Below are positions 35,427-48,692 of a DNA stretch of 64,000 nucleotides, one piece after another; the stretch's first letter is position 1; the number at the start of each line of letters is the position of its first letter. Source of the stretch: Triangularia verruculosa (lineage: Eukaryota > Ascomycota > Sordariomycetes > Sordariales > Podosporaceae); contig MU864005.1 of NCBI GenBank assembly GCA_033296885.1, forward strand, positions 1-64,000, given 5' to 3'. The notes beneath the pieces were generated by a model, which made no database searches, was not told the DNA's origin, and saw only the letters and a program-made list of their open reading frames with translations. The translations under genes were made by a program, and so were the position numbers.

Positions 35427-37372
35427 GATTCTGCAACAAGAAATCTATTGCATAAACGAGGGAATATGGCGTTGAATGACCGATGAAGGATGGAGTGGAA
35501 GGGTATTATGGGGAGATGCGTGTGGCAGTGCGAGTCTGCAAACAAGAGTGGAAAACAGGTGCCAAACACTTATATGGAGAGAGTCAGGAACAGGTACACT
35601 ACACGACACGGATACCGGCTCTGTCAACGATGGGCCACCGAGCCGCCCATCCCCACGCCCACGCCATCCCGCCACCAGACGCGTTTCGTCCCTTTCTTCT
35701 GCAACGGTCCATGGGCTATACATCGGACTGTCTTAGTGTTCGACCAGTCGCCATCCGGATATTTCTACGCCGAGCACATCTTTCACCTCGAGATCTGGCT
35801 GGGAGTTCAAAACTGGTCTTCCGTTCAAAGGACAGCATTGATCGCCGATCGGATAGGGCGTTTGGAATGCTATGCTTGGAGTAAGAGGTGAACGGACAGC
35901 GAGTCCGCAGACTCGACGCTAATAACGGGGTTGGGTCCGTCCCAGACACCTCGTCAGGGGCTAGCGCAAATGCAGATTTAGACGGCTTGAACCCCCTAAC
36001 GGGAGCAGTCAACGGCTTCTGCAGCCTGCAGATTTCGGCGTATTTTGAAGCATGAAAAGAATTCAGTGCTGCAGATAAGCTCTGGATTCCTTTTCATCTT
36101 CACGGCCCAGTTCTGCGCAATGGAAAATATCATGAAGTCTCCAGCCTCGAACAAGGCTATGATTTGGCCGGTATACCTTGTACCAGACCAGGCTGGTTGA
36201 AATGCTCACGGCCCGGCATGAGCCCGGCCCGCGCCGAACACGGAGAAACACACGTGATAATTGGTCAGGAATTTCCTGGGGACAGCATGCAATGTGCATC
36301 ATCTGAGTTATCTCCAACAACCCCTGCCAAGAAGGCTCCCGAGGCGAGACCCCCACATGCCAAATGATGGAGGAAAACCGGCCCTTTCTCGCCAGAGACA
36401 TCACAGCAGCTCCCCCATCGATGTTAGTATGGGAGTAAAATGCCAGTTACAGGCATATGCATGCATCTCGTTTCTTATCGTGACTGTCACCGTCACCTCA
36501 TCTCTTCCCATGTATCGGCTGCTCTGCCTGGTGTACACAAGTGTCTACGCAGTGAGCAGGTTCCGGACCATCGGCCCAGAAGTAAAGCGAGGCTAACGGG
36601 TCAGAGCGCAGCTTATGGATTCTTGAGGCTGATTACCTTCAACGGAACAAGTGTCCGGCCAAACTAGGTAGGCAGTACCTGCGAATTGGTCATCGAGGCT
36701 GCTGGGCAATGTTGCCCCTCGCGGCTAAAAATATTCCAACTAGACCCTGCGTTGTTAGCTTGATAACAACAAACTCATTACCAAGGCCTTTGAGCAACTT
36801 TACATTCCTTCTTACCCGTGCATGTTTCACAATTTGGATGTCAAGACTTGCGACCTGCGGTGAGTCCAACAGGCCTAGACTTTCAGATGTCCGACGGCTA
36901 TCGGCGGGGCCAACGCATGAAACACCGACCACCTTGGAGGGTAAGGGTACACATGAACGTCATACACACGGTTGCTGGGTGGCCGTAGCCTTGCGAGACC
37001 TACCTTGATCCGTGGAGCGTATTGAGAGTTTCGGAGCGCGGGCAGAAGCGTGCTTTAGGACCGAGATGCGTGTGTTTACGTCTGTGCTTATTGGTTTCGG
37101 CAGGCTGGTGATGGGTTGAGTTGCTATAGATATCCCATTGGGATTGCACTCATCAGTATCGAAAAGTATCCATCCACTCACTCATCCATCCATCCATTCG
37201 CCCAGTCTCATCAGACTTCCGTCCAATCCACCTCTCTCCTTCTCCCACTAATTGTCTTTTCAGACACTTCCTCTCGCTTGACAATCCTGTCGACTTACGC
37301 TCGCTTTTCTCCCTTCATTTCGTCTTGTTTGTCTTTGTTTTTATCAAACCTAATAGCACTAATATCGCCGAA
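35427..37372. promoter_or_regulatory. Divergent intergenic region between PKS and FSH hydrolase
   Basis: This 1.9-kb stretch separates the head-to-head PKS and FSH hydrolase genes. It holds no recognisable gene. The frames at 35483-35891 overlap one another in all plus frames and look like base-composition artefacts. The last 250 bp before the hydrolase start are pyrimidine-rich (CATCCATCCA runs, then CTCT/TTTCT), as is common for fungal promoters and 5' leaders. I could not identify a convincing binding site for a pathway regulator. Confidence 0.4.
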
Positions 37373-38428
37373 ATGAAGTTTCTCTGTCTCCCCGGTGCCT
37401 ACGGCAGTGCCAAGGTTTCTTCACCTCCCCTGTGCTGCTACCATCACAAACCGACTGACCTTTCTCTTAGAACTTCCAAGTCCAACTCGGCCCTTTCGCG
37501 CAGGAGCTCGAGAAACGCGGCCTCTGCACTTTCACGTACTCTCAAGGCACCCACGAGGTCGATCCGCCTCGGGGGTGGGAGGACTACTTTGGTGCACGCC
37601 CCTTCTACCGCTTCCTCGATACCCGACAGGGAGACACTTTCGAGAACCTTCGCAAGCTCAGGCACGTTCCTCACTCCATGCCCGCCGAGGACACCATGAG
37701 AATGTTTCAAAAAGCGGGCCAAGGTGAAGACTGGCATCAGAAAGTGTGGAGGGATGCATTGGACGCCGTCTTCAAGACACTGGACGAGGATCCCGAGATT
37801 GATGCAATCATCGGATACAGTGAGGGCGCCATGGTTGGCGCAAGCCTGATTGTGGAAGAGGCAGAGCGGGCCAAGAGGAGCGGGTGCCAGAGTAGAATCA
37901 AGGTTAGCTCCGACCCACATTCAAAGACAAGCAAACACTCACTGACATCTACGTTATTCACAGTTTGCAATTTTCATCTCTGGAGCCCCTCCTCTCAAGT
38001 TCGAAGGCAAAGACCGCATCGTCGCCCAGCTGTTTGACGAGGCTGGTATTGTCATTGACATTCCCACGTTCCACATCTTTGGGTGCGACGATGCCTTCCT
38101 GAGCTCAGCCGTCGCACTCTTCAATGTGTGCGAGCCAAGCAAGTCGACCATGTATGATCATGGTCTGGGCCACATCGTGCCTCGTGATGCGGAAAACGTT
38201 GGCGTCTTGGGCGACATTCTGCAGGAGGTCATACCCAAAGTAGAAGAGGACAACAGACGGGCAGCTCTGAAAGACCAGACGGAGGAGAGTGGACTTTCCG
38301 GGATGGACAAGAGTGATTTTGCGACCCCGGGTGAGTTTTATACATTTTTGCCGCTATGATATGACTGTTGCGGGACAGAAGCTGATAGAGTACCTATCCT
38401 GACAGCCATGTTGCGAACAACCAGCTGA
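37373..38428 (+). CDS. FSH1-family serine hydrolase (LovG-like candidate)
   Basis: Exons 37373-37414, 37471-37902 and 37964-38330 are firm. A last exon 38406-38428 gives 287 residues, while read-through of that intron stops at 38359 with 289. The protein is an alpha/beta hydrolase of the FSH1 family, with opening MKFLCLPGAYGSAKNFQ, nucleophile Ser131 in GYSEG, acid Asp200/201 in FGCDDAF and His228 in HGLGHIVP. The family includes LovG, a thioesterase that releases polyketides from reducing PKSs lacking a release domain. Head-to-head placement with such a PKS makes that role plausible. However, FSH1 proteins also occur outside clusters, so this is inference. The protein lacks a signal peptide and should be cytosolic. 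Confidence 0.85.
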
Positions 38429-39946
38429 GGTGTTTTGTCTGCGGTCATTGACAGGGACCCGGACCTGGAATCGCGGGGCGTTTTCTTCGGCGTGGAGCTT
38501 GACTTAATTCGACTGGCAATTTTCGGGTCAGGGGGTGGATTGATGGACAGACTGGTGATTTGTGGACTGGCGAAGGGTGGATTGGATGGCTTTTGGGGAT
38601 CGGTTTGGGGACAAATCGGGTCATGGATTACTGGAATTTTGGCGTTTTCCTCTTGATATTCGGTGGAAGTAATAGGGCAATTTGTCCCAATAATGGAACT
38701 TGCATGTGTTACTGATTCCTGTTTTTGTTGAGAATAGGTAACTACTTGATTGCGACAAATAGTTTACATGATTTATACATCTAGTTATTGCTTCAATGAT
38801 CCCAGTGCCGTTTCTTATGGTAGCTCGATTGTCGATGGGTATCCATGCTTTGTTTGATTCGAGACTTTGACAGCCCCTCCACCTTCCCGTCGGCATGTGG
38901 AAGCCGTGGCGGTCGATATTTCCACAACTCTGCTGTGCCAATTCTGCGTGTCGTAGATAAAGCGTGACATCATGTATGACGGAGTTACTGTCGCTTGCGC
39001 TCTAACAGTGATGGATGTTAGCTATCCCTTCTCCGAGGTACCTTAAGGTATGTTTAATCGAAGCTGCGGAGGATCGCATACAGTGTTGTAAAAGTCTCGC
39101 TTGGCGTTTTTTGACCTGAACTTGCGTTGTTGGACATTTGGAGATGATAATTTTTCTTTTACGAAGTCTGGCCGAAGTAAAACTTTTCGGATGGAGAAAT
39201 GCAGAGCAGGACGACGGGAATTGGTGCTAGAACCTGACCCAAGGGTCGATGCATGTCTTTTGTATCTTCATAATCCTGCCCATTCATATCTACGTTCTTC
39301 AAGATGGTTGCGTATGGCTTGTCTTCGTGCCTGTTGTCATGAGATGTTGTGTAGATAGGGTGTCGTCAGAGCGGCTCAAAGTCACAAGCCAATAGGAGCG
39401 AAGAACACTTGCCCCTGTCACCATTTCTACCCCTGTTCATCTTCCCCGCCTACGTATGTATCTAGATAGCATCACCTCTCATCAAAATCTCAGTGTCTCA
39501 ATGTCCTCAGACGGTTGCCATTAGATCGCAAAGCTCCGAGATGACCATCTGTCTGATCTCCGCCTAATGCAGGGGCACAAGTGCCAAGCCGCAGTTGGGA
39601 ATAGATTCAGCGGCGCAGTCCAATCAGAGAGCTTTGATACATGAGGTTCTTCGTGACTCTTGTCATGAGCCAATCGCCGCGCCCGCTTGCTCAAGAGGCA
39701 CCCTGTTTCCTGGATGCCTCATCAGAGGCAGACTCGAGCCTTGGAGGTGGATGTCATTTCGGGGACCTCCATGCAAAGATATGTCGTTCGCATATCCTCT
39801 GCCAATGTTATCCCCCCGATTTGTCCCACTACCGGACAATCTGCATGCATGGTATGCATGACCGAGTCAATTTGTCCTTTTTTCTGTGGACTTGCTTCGC
39901 TCTTCACTCACCGCTGCTCTTGACCACGTAATACCGATAATTCAGG
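38429..39946. other. 1.5-kb intergenic region, no gene recognised
   Basis: Only short frames occur, without motifs. The end includes the promoter of the C2H2-like gene. Confidence 0.45.
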
Positions 39947-42198
39947 ATGGATTTCGACCTCGAGAGCCCGGCAAGAGACGGGAACGGTCCCTCTGGTGAA
40001 CATCAGGCCACAGCCAACAGCACATGGGCTTCTTGGAATTTGAAGAAGCTGGGGCGCTGTCCACCTACCCCATCTTCCACCCCTGATTCAGCAGCAATGC
40101 AACACCGACAGTCAACATCAATTGACTCTGCTGTTGTTCTGGAAGACAGCTCATCAATGTACCAGGTACCATTTCAAGACAAGACCTCACCACCCCCCAC
40201 CCCAAGGCCATCGTCGCGGCTATCTGGCTTTCACTTCTCACCAGAACGTCCTGGAAGCCCAGTCTCGGATCCGTCATCACCAAGCTCCGAATCCGGCGAG
40301 TCAAATGGATGGGATCACATATGCATTGGTAACGGGGACGAACAGGATGCCGCCATCGATGAGGTCCAATCAGGAATTGAAGCAGTCTCGTTGGGATCGC
40401 CAGCAGGCACTATAGGGCCAGATCTAAACATGGACAGCGACGCCTATTATCATTCCGATGATCTTGTCGAACGGGACGCTGACAGCGATACTACGGGTGT
40501 CTCTGGTGAAGAGACAGACCACATTCTGGGCTTCAGTCTTCCAATACTGCGCGGAATAAACAGCCATGACGTGCCTCAGGCGGTTTTCGAGATTTGTCGA
40601 AGCGTTACGCATGAATATGCGGAACGTATTGCGTCCATTGTGGATTATTTTGGGGATCTCTCGGGGGCTCCGAGTGACGCTGGTAACCCATCTACTGGCC
40701 CCGGCTCGGCAGGTGGCCTTTTATATCGCCACCCATCAATCCAATCCGACAAGTCCACTGAAAAGGCAAAGGGGAAGCCTAAGCCGAACAAGAAAAGGAA
40801 ATTAAGTGACGAGGAGAACGACGAGGATGACGAGGATGAATCTGGGAGCATCATGGGAGACCCGAAAGACTCGGGGGAGGGGCGAGGCTCGGGCGGTGCA
40901 AAGCTACGGTGCATCTTTCGTGCCCGGAACCCAGCTCGGTTTAACGTAAGGGACCATACCTCATGCGCCATGACCATGTTTACCAAGTTCTCCGACTTGA
41001 GGTAACCGGCCCCTGAACCCTTGAGTGTCTACCTAGGCATGTCAAACTTTAGCACTAACGTGGGCGCAGAAAGCACATCCTTAACAAACATATGGCAGAC
41101 TCGGAGATTGTCACATGCCAGCGATGCAAAAAGGGCTTCCCATCACGAAACGCACTCGAACTGCACTGCGAGCGGGAAGCCTGCAACTACAAACGCTGGG
41201 ATCCAGAGGACGGGATCAACAGTGAGACGGCTGCCCGGATCAGGTTCAGAGGTCGAGACTGTGGTCCATCCGATGAGGAGCAATGGAAGCACCTCTGGCA
41301 GCTTGCCTTCCCTGAAGACGCGCACGGCAAGATCGAACCGTTCCAGTTCATTCCAGTTCTCGAACACCACGAACTTGAGCCCACTTTTCTTCAGAAGCTC
41401 GAGTACCTCAAGCCCGTTGTCCAGTCGTTTGTCCCGGATGACGAGCAGTTCGACGGCCTTTGCTCCATCATCAAAGCCTTATTCGAGTCTGCCGTTAACG
41501 ATTTGACCCAAGTCGGCTTGAAGATGGAGTATGTCAACAGGCAAGGCAGCCGAACCGGCAGCCGCACGTCCAGGCCAATAGCGCGGGTTCTCTGGAGTAA
41601 TGTGCATGATCGCGATTCTGGCATCGGGCTTGATTCCTCTGAGATGGTGTTACCAAAGGCATCTGTAGGATATCCTCCGGTAGCTACGCACGTCACGACA
41701 GAGCCAGGGCCACAAGGTTGCGCCATGCCCGCAAGACTTAACAGGCAGCCTGCACTCGCTGGCAGTGTCCGCCTTCAAGCTGGTATCCCGCCCAGTGGCC
41801 GGCAACAACAGCTGCAACCGAATCCGGACACCCCCCCGATACAAACGCAAGGCATACTGAATGGATTTGATATGCGTTATAGCGATAGCCAACCGTGTCC
41901 GGTATCAACTTCCTCGGCTTCCACCACTACTGGACTTCTTTTTTGTCCTGCTACTACGCTCGCAGCAATCACTACCAATAACTTGGATTCCTCTCAAACG
42001 GATTATCGCTTCTTTCCCGGTGGCCTGAGCCCACCCATGCACGAAACGATGCATATTGATCCTGCACAACTGCATGCAAACTATCATCAGGTCGATGATA
42101 TAAACTCGACTATGGGTAACGGAATCGCGGGTTATACATCATCGACTGATATTTATACGCTGAAGGGGGCAGTAAACGCAAACAGAAAGTGGATCTAG
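39947..42198 (+). CDS. Degenerate C2H2 zinc-finger fungal protein
   Basis: Exons 39947-41001 and 41070-42198 give 727 residues. The first 300 residues are Ser/Pro/acidic and disordered, ending in a basic cluster (KPKPNKKRK, about 278-286) that could be a nuclear localisation signal, followed by an acidic DDEDDED patch. A zinc-finger pair follows: Cys322..Cys340..His354..His359 with long loops, then CQRC (368-371) with His384 and Cys390. This arrangement is typical of a large fungal family with atypical fingers, often near signalling or incompatibility proteins. Residues after 390 include a helical segment (about 395-490) and a Gln/Ser/Thr-rich tail. DNA or protein binding is possible. The gene is tail-to-tail with the MHYT gene. 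Confidence 0.8.
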
Positions 42199-42575
42199 GC
42201 TTGGTTTCCTTGCTCTTATAATTCGCTGGTCTATGTGTACGTGTATCGAGAGTTCTCCCTACAGACTTGTATTCAACAATAAGAATCAGTTGGCTTAAAG
42301 GGGGCTCCTCCGCATCTTTCTTTGAACACCTAGAGCTTTCAACAGCTGACCCAACACGCAATAAGACGCAATCGAGAGGAGAAGGGTACCTAGGCACATA
42401 AGGTTCGTTTCATTAGGTACTGTATCATATTACAATTGCCCATCCAGTTTACATATACAAAGTAGTGAATTCTCGCCAACCGCCTCAAACAGAACCATCA
42501 GACAAACATACGCACAAAAGGGGTATCAAAATCCAGCAGTTCCTTTATCCCTTTACCTTCTTGTCATAGCCTTGC
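42199..42575. other. Convergent 3' intergenic region
   Basis: The 377 bp lie between two gene ends. A GGTACCTAGG palindromic motif occurs at 42385-42394. Nothing else is recognised. Confidence 0.45.
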
Positions 42576-45500
42576 TCAGTATTTGGCAAGGGCCAAGCAT
42601 CCCGAAAATAACTCATCCACAAACGTCTGTGTCTCGGCGGCATCTCCATCTCTCTTCACCTCCACTCTCGCGGTGGAGAATCCTGTTCCGCCATTCAAGA
42701 CAGTCGCGACATTTTGCAACTCGATTCCCTGATTAAAAGCTTCGTTTTTCCCCCGGGGCGTCTTGGGGGAAGCCGGCATCAGTATCTCGTCGGTTTCCTT
42801 CCCGCCGTCATGAGTCAACGCCTTCGTGCTGCTATCCATCTCTTTCTCGGCCTTTTCCACATCCACCGCGACAGCGGGCGACCTGGGTCCGGCGGTGGCG
42901 TCTACGTCCACTGTAACCTCTTGCGAAATCATGATGCCCATGCCTCCAAACGATTTACTTTTGTTGTGCTGCTTCCCGGCACCGTGATGAGGGTGAACGC
43001 TCAGCTTGGGCCCGGTGGCTCTTTGCTGGTCATACGTCGGCCCCTGGCGGTGCTGAGGCCTCTCTGGGGTGACCGTTGAGTCTGACAGCTGGTCTTGGTC
43101 CGGGTCTTGCCCGTTGATGGACGACGCGCCGCGATACAGACCCAGAGACACTACACTCGGATTATTAGATGGCGTTATAGGGGCCATGCATTCGCGGCTA
43201 GAAGAGACGAGCTTGCTGGCGCGGGCTTGCCGGGTCTCAAGGGAGGATCTACTATAACGCTTGAAGCGGGAAACCAGCTTGGCGGGCAAGATTGAAGAAA
43301 TGGTTTTGGGTGGCGTTGGTTTAGCACCGTGCTTTGCCGGAACAGAGTTCAGGACGGGGCTCAGCTCTCGGTGCACGCCCCGGGCAAAGGCGGCGGCGTG
43401 GGGCGAGTTAGGGTGTACTAATTGCTGTGTCTTGAAGAAGTACAATGGCACGAGCGTGTAGTCTAGAGCTTTGACCCTCACGTGGATGGGGATCATGATG
43501 CTGAAGGTGATGAGTGAGCATGTGGCCAACCTTGTGGGGCTCATGGAATCTGCCGGCGGCCTGCAAGGCACTTGAGCCACTCGGGAGATAAGTTTTGCGT
43601 CGTCCAAGATCGAGTCGTTAAGGGATGCCCGCAGTTCACGGATGGCATCGTTGAACAAAGCAGCAAATGCTGCGCTGCGCGAGGGAACGGCTTCGACTCG
43701 CTGGAGTCGTTGGAGGATGGCGTGAACGGAGAGACCGTTGAGATGGCGGAGGAAGTCCAAATGTACTGGCTCGAGCCGATCAAGCGGCAGTTCAACGCTC
43801 GGAAGCAAATTCCGCGCCTGCTTTCGCACTAGAATGTCGAAGCCGTGGTGGCTGTCCACCTGCGTGCGGACGGCAAACAGACCGACGTGGACACCTGGGT
43901 CAAGCATCGTACCCCGTGCATACTCCTTCATGCTGACAAGCTTCTTCTCCAGGTGCACGGTGCGAATCTGCATTTTGGCGCCAATTATGTGGGCAACGTG
44001 GTGAGGGTCGGCGAAGCAATACCCTGAAGCCTCGAGTCGGTCAATGACTCGCGGGTTGTCGACCGTACGCACCAAACACATGAGCGAGCCGTAGTTATGA
44101 CGGTGGATAGTCATGCCCTTTTCGGCCAAATCGGCGTCCCTTGTCATGATGGTAATCGATCCTTGAGTCTTGCCTGTCGAATTCGAGCGGACAGAGACAG
44201 CATCCTGCTGTCCACCGGTGGACAAAATCTCATCCCAGAGGATGCCGGCATCGGTTAGATTCTCATTCATCTTGTCGGCAAGCCCGGCGGCGGCGAGGCA
44301 AAAGAGCTCGCGGAAGATCACGTCGTAGTTTTCTATCAGGTGGCCATCCTCATCGACCAGCGAGATGCCTGTCCGCACATTGCGTCCTCGATGCGGGAGC
44401 TCGGCTAGATGGTTCCTCATTTTCCCTAGAAGCACCGCGACACTAGACCAGTTTCGCGAAGCCTGGAATACCCAGTGAAAGAGAGGATGGGCGATGGAGA
44501 AGACATCGTTTTGCGTCTACAAATTGTTGGTCAGTGAGGATGACCAGGTCAAAGACTGGGCTACATGCACAGACCTTGTGCAGAAACTTGCTCGTAATCT
44601 CCTCGCTGGGTAGGGCTCCATCGGGGGAGACGAGAACCCGGCCCTGCTTATCAAAGACGGCAGCCGCGAGGGTGATCCTCTGGGCTTTGCTGGCGTAGCT
44701 TTGGCGCATCCGTGCCGAGTAGATGGCGGTTCCGGCCATCACAGCGCATGCAGCAACTGACTATTCCAGTTTCCAGTGTCAGATACCACGGCTGCAATAT
44801 CTTGATTCTCCCACTCACCAGGCACGAAATGACAATCACGGGCACATTTCTCGCATCCATCTCGTTCATCGAGTTGAGGTGCATCAGCCGATAAGTAGTT
44901 CCAACAGCACCACACCAATGCATCCCCGAGACAGCGCCTGCAAGGACGATCGCACAGCCGGTTCTCCTCCACCACGAGCTGGTCCACGACGCCCTAAACA
45001 CAAAGAAGAGCGCGAGGGCGACGGTGCTGGCGGCAACAGCGATGATGGCAGACCCAACCACGTTGGCGGGGTGGTAGCTGCAGTGATAATTGCTGATGGA
45101 GGCATTGCCGAGATAATGCATGCCGCAGATGGCACCGCCTGAGAGCATACCTGATACCACGATACGCCACCAGTTTACGCCGCTGGCATTGTGAGTGCTG
45201 GTCACGACGAAGAAGGCGGCGAGCAAGACGAGGATGGGTACGAAAAAGGAGGCCACTGTGACTCGGACCGAATAGACGACTTGAAGTTCGGGCTGTCCGT
45301 TGAGCAGGCTAGTTGCCCGGTTGCCAATGTAATGCTGCCACAGCGGAGATGTAAGCAAAAAGACATGAAAGCAGATTATTCACCAAGAGCAGGTTATTAC
45401 CATGCACCAGATGGAAACGCCTCCCATGGTCACCGAGGCGGCCAGCAGCAAAAGACTATCTCTGTCAGTAGTCATTCTCCTGGCGCCCGCTGGTAGATAC

Positions 45501-45761
45501 TGCCTACTTGTTGTAGTACCCCTTTCTCGATGTTCGGCGGTTGATGAGCTCGAGGGTTGAAGCAGCGCCAACAAGACTGACGGCATAGCTGAGCGTGAGA
45601 AGGGCAGGATCGAACTGATACGGCACCGGCTGGCCAATGTACCGGGCCAATGCAGAGTCGTATGCTGCCGACTCCATCATGGCGGACGACATAGCAGCTG
45701 CGTGACGTGAGATTATGTCGACATCGGCCTGGATAGATGGTTGAACGAGTGACTGCTGCAT
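42576..45761 (-). CDS. MHYT-domain membrane sensor-like protein
   Basis: Five exons, 45761-45508, 45461-45401, 45334-44819, 44760-44575 and 44516-42576, give 985 residues. Three copies of the MHYT signature are visible: MHYIGN at 105-110 (created by splicing), GMHYLGN at 176-182 and GMHWCG at 243-248. Each is at a membrane-helix border, in a seven-helix N-terminal domain. In bacteria this domain is proposed to sense oxygen, CO or NO through bound copper. The remaining 650 residues are cytosolic: a conserved middle region (about 340-640) and a Ser/Pro/basic tail with low complexity. No kinase, GGDEF or EAL domain is seen, so output is unknown. An in-frame ATG at 45866 is a less likely start. 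Confidence 0.85.
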
Positions 45762-48692
45762 CAGACGGCTCTGATTGAGTGATCGACAAGGACAATGGAC
45801 CTGGATGCCGACGATATGAAAAAGAAGGTCCCAGCGGATCGGGTCGGTCGGGAGATCAGGAGACACCTCTTTCTACATACCTTCTTCTGCACAGACTATC
45901 TAGTGTACTCGCCATCTGCCAAGCATGTGCCTTGAAACAAACATCCCGGTCCTGGCTGAGATGGAGGAACGAGAAGGATCTTTGGCTGGTGGATTCCGAG
46001 TGCCGTCATCAAGTCCAGCCCTGCTGCTCGAGGATGCAGCCAGGGATGTCTTGCCAGAGGCCGGACCAATCCGAGCTATCCACCACCGAAATGCATCGGA
46101 AGCCCGCCAAGCCACAATGCATCTGGGGGAGATGTGTTTGGTGGGCCAGACCTTGGTTTTGTGAGACATGCATACTATTGTTTCCTCTGGGTGGGTGGCA
46201 GTCGGCGACCATATGCATCCCCCATGCACATCCACAATCATGAGGTTGCTCTGGACTGCCCATATCTGTCTCCTTCCCATCCGTCCATTTCTCAGCCCTT
46301 TTTTTTTTTTTCTTTTGCTCCTACCTACTTTTGCTACCATTTCAGGCCCACAAACAAAAAGGTCCGAACGCGGCTCTGCACGGACGCTTACCATTCGCTG
46401 AATCGCTAAGAAGGGGACTTGACTTGTCATCTATCAGATCCCCCAGCTCTCCGAGCCTCTCCCTGCACCGACAGCAACAAAACAATGGGCTTTTTCCCAA
46501 GTCCATGTCTCGCGTGCTGTCTTTTTCTTCATCCCTTGCTTTTTTGCTCAGCCGGACACGAGTCATGTCTGGTGATTCTAACTGCGAAGAATCCCGTCAC
46601 GCACGAGCCTCATCTGTTCGCGCTCTAAGCTTCGATCTCAGCTCTGCTAGGTTGTCTTAGATATCGTGGATCCCTCGTGTGTTAAGCCACTCAAAGTCCC
46701 CGGAGCGAGCCGATGTTCGATTAGCGCCGTCTATCGGTGGGGAATCCCTGACCACCTGCCACAATCAGCGCGCTACGCTTTCAACTCCGTGCAAGGCCGT
46801 GAGCATGCGGGGACCTTCAGGGTTGAACTCGATGAAATTAAAAAGACGCAGATGCTATTCATCCCCATTGCTCGCGTGCGTTGAGGACATGTATCCCCAG
46901 TTGCCTCGGTGATATGCATTACTATCCACATTGCAATCCGAAAGGGCCTCAGGGGCATGCTATACAAACATTTTCGTATGGATGCCGCTGCACTATCGCC
47001 AGCTTTTTGCCTCTTGCCAAGATCGAGGTCCTTCCACGGTTGTTGCGTTTCTACCATCCAGCCGCTCAGGAGGCAAGTATGAAGCTGTGACACCTAAAAA
47101 GCTGGACTAGATGAGTTGGCAGGTCGAAGGCAAAGAGTTATCTACCTGTAAATCTTGGAGGGATGACAATTACCCAATAAAAAAAAGAGCCCAATGTGTG
47201 TCAGGTCATAAACAACGTTTTCTACTCGAGGCTCTTGTGCAAACCAGTTGGGGTAGCAAGGTGTTATAGAAAATCCTTCATTGGTCTCCTAGGTATACTA
47301 GTATACCTGAGGTGAGGTAATTATCAACCAATTTGTGGTTTCTGCAGTATACCTACTGCCGTCTTCGTAGGTATGGACCTATATACCTTACTTATTTTCC
47401 CTGACTATTTGTCACCTACAAAACCACACCGTTCACAAACTCCCTTGTTCCTCCCGTCTGGGACAGAAAAGTTGGCATTGTAAATCGGGAATATACCTAG
47501 TATTAAAAGCTAGTCCATAGGCCTTAAATGATATTTAACAGGCTTTGACAGATATCCAGAACACCTTAAAGGATACTCTTAACATGTTAAAAGATAGTAA
47601 TAAGCCCTAAGAAGATAGTTGACAGGCCTTTTCTACCATTCCAAAGGTGTGACCCTGGCTTGCAGTTACCAATCATTTGGTCCACGGCGTGTTCCTATAG
47701 AGCATCAATTAGTCCTTATTTCCGATGCTAGTAAACATGATCACGGCCACAAACAGCCGCAGTGTTTCGGCCCGTATACCAGGTTGCTGTCACCATCTAA
47801 TGAAACAACGGGGAGACTGGGCACATGCTTGGAATCATCTGTATGTTTGTACTGCATAAGGTACTACAGAGTGTGTCCGGTGAGCATTCTTCTATACTTG
47901 TGTAGGTATGCAAAGCGCAGACTACCTATGCTACCTAGTCGTCAATTCAGAGCCAATGCGAATTGTTAACCTGTACTTACTATCATCTTTTTGTTTCCTT
48001 GCCCTCCCAGCCTAGCAACCCTGGCCGTTTCATTAGTAAGTACCTGTATGCGAGATTTGAGTCGAAAACATCGTTCTTACCTATCCCACATCAAGCAATC
48101 CCGTAAACGTTTCACCTTAACATCCCACTGGCACCTGAAAACGAGTACACGGCTGTCCATGAGCGCTCCTCTCATTCAACTCGTCCAGTTGGCTTTCAGA
48201 TACTGTACACTGCAGTGTCTTAGCCGCTGATTGACAACGCATGCAGTAAGCCCAGGTTGGAAAGGTCCCATTAAACTTTGTGGATCGACTGTGTGATCCC
48301 GCGACAACCGCCTCGGGATTGACAAAGTGATAGGCCATCAATTGGTCGGATGGTTGCCGATCATGGCCCGCCTCTCGAGACACCCACTGGAGACCCATGC
48401 ATGTCTCAGCTCCCCTCTTGCTGAGTGGCGCACCGAAGGGTCACAGCATCCACACGGTTTGCACCAAATGAATTTTATTGGACTCAACCACCAGAGGAAT
48501 GGCTGGCGATGCCTTGGTGGGACTCGAGAGATGTTGTCTCACCCTGCCAGCCACGTCTTTTACTTTGACCGACATGACGCAAAAATGCCAATTCCCCAAG
48601 CGTTTTTAAAGAGGTACCCCCTCTCTTTCCCTCGTTTCTGCTGTCAACCATTGAATCTGCAATTGGTCTACAACACCGAATAGATACACACA
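45762..48692. other. 2.9-kb intergenic region, no gene recognised
   Basis: No frame here has a recognisable domain. It contains a poly-T run near 46299-46312, several CCTAGGTATAC/GTATACCT palindromic runs at 47287-47310 and 47391-47412, and a degenerate tandem array at 47522-47625. Composition becomes A/T-richer from about 47.1 to 47.65 kb. The last 200 bp are the promoter of the P450 gene. Confidence 0.45.
47522..47625 (+). repeat. Degenerate tandem repeat, about 20-25 bp unit
   Basis: Four loose copies of a unit like CCTTAAAGGATANTTAACAG begin near 47522, 47563, 47587 and 47605. They share the cttaa..gata..taaca pattern and have drifted strongly. Confidence 0.4.

Noticed and set aside
35483..35891. 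Three overlapping plus-strand frames upstream of the PKS
   Set aside because: All three frames are open at once, which points to composition rather than coding. No domain is seen.
39947..45761. The C2H2-like and MHYT genes as part of the PKS cluster
   Set aside because: They are separated from the PKS/FSH pair by 1.5 kb without biosynthetic genes and have no typical pathway function.
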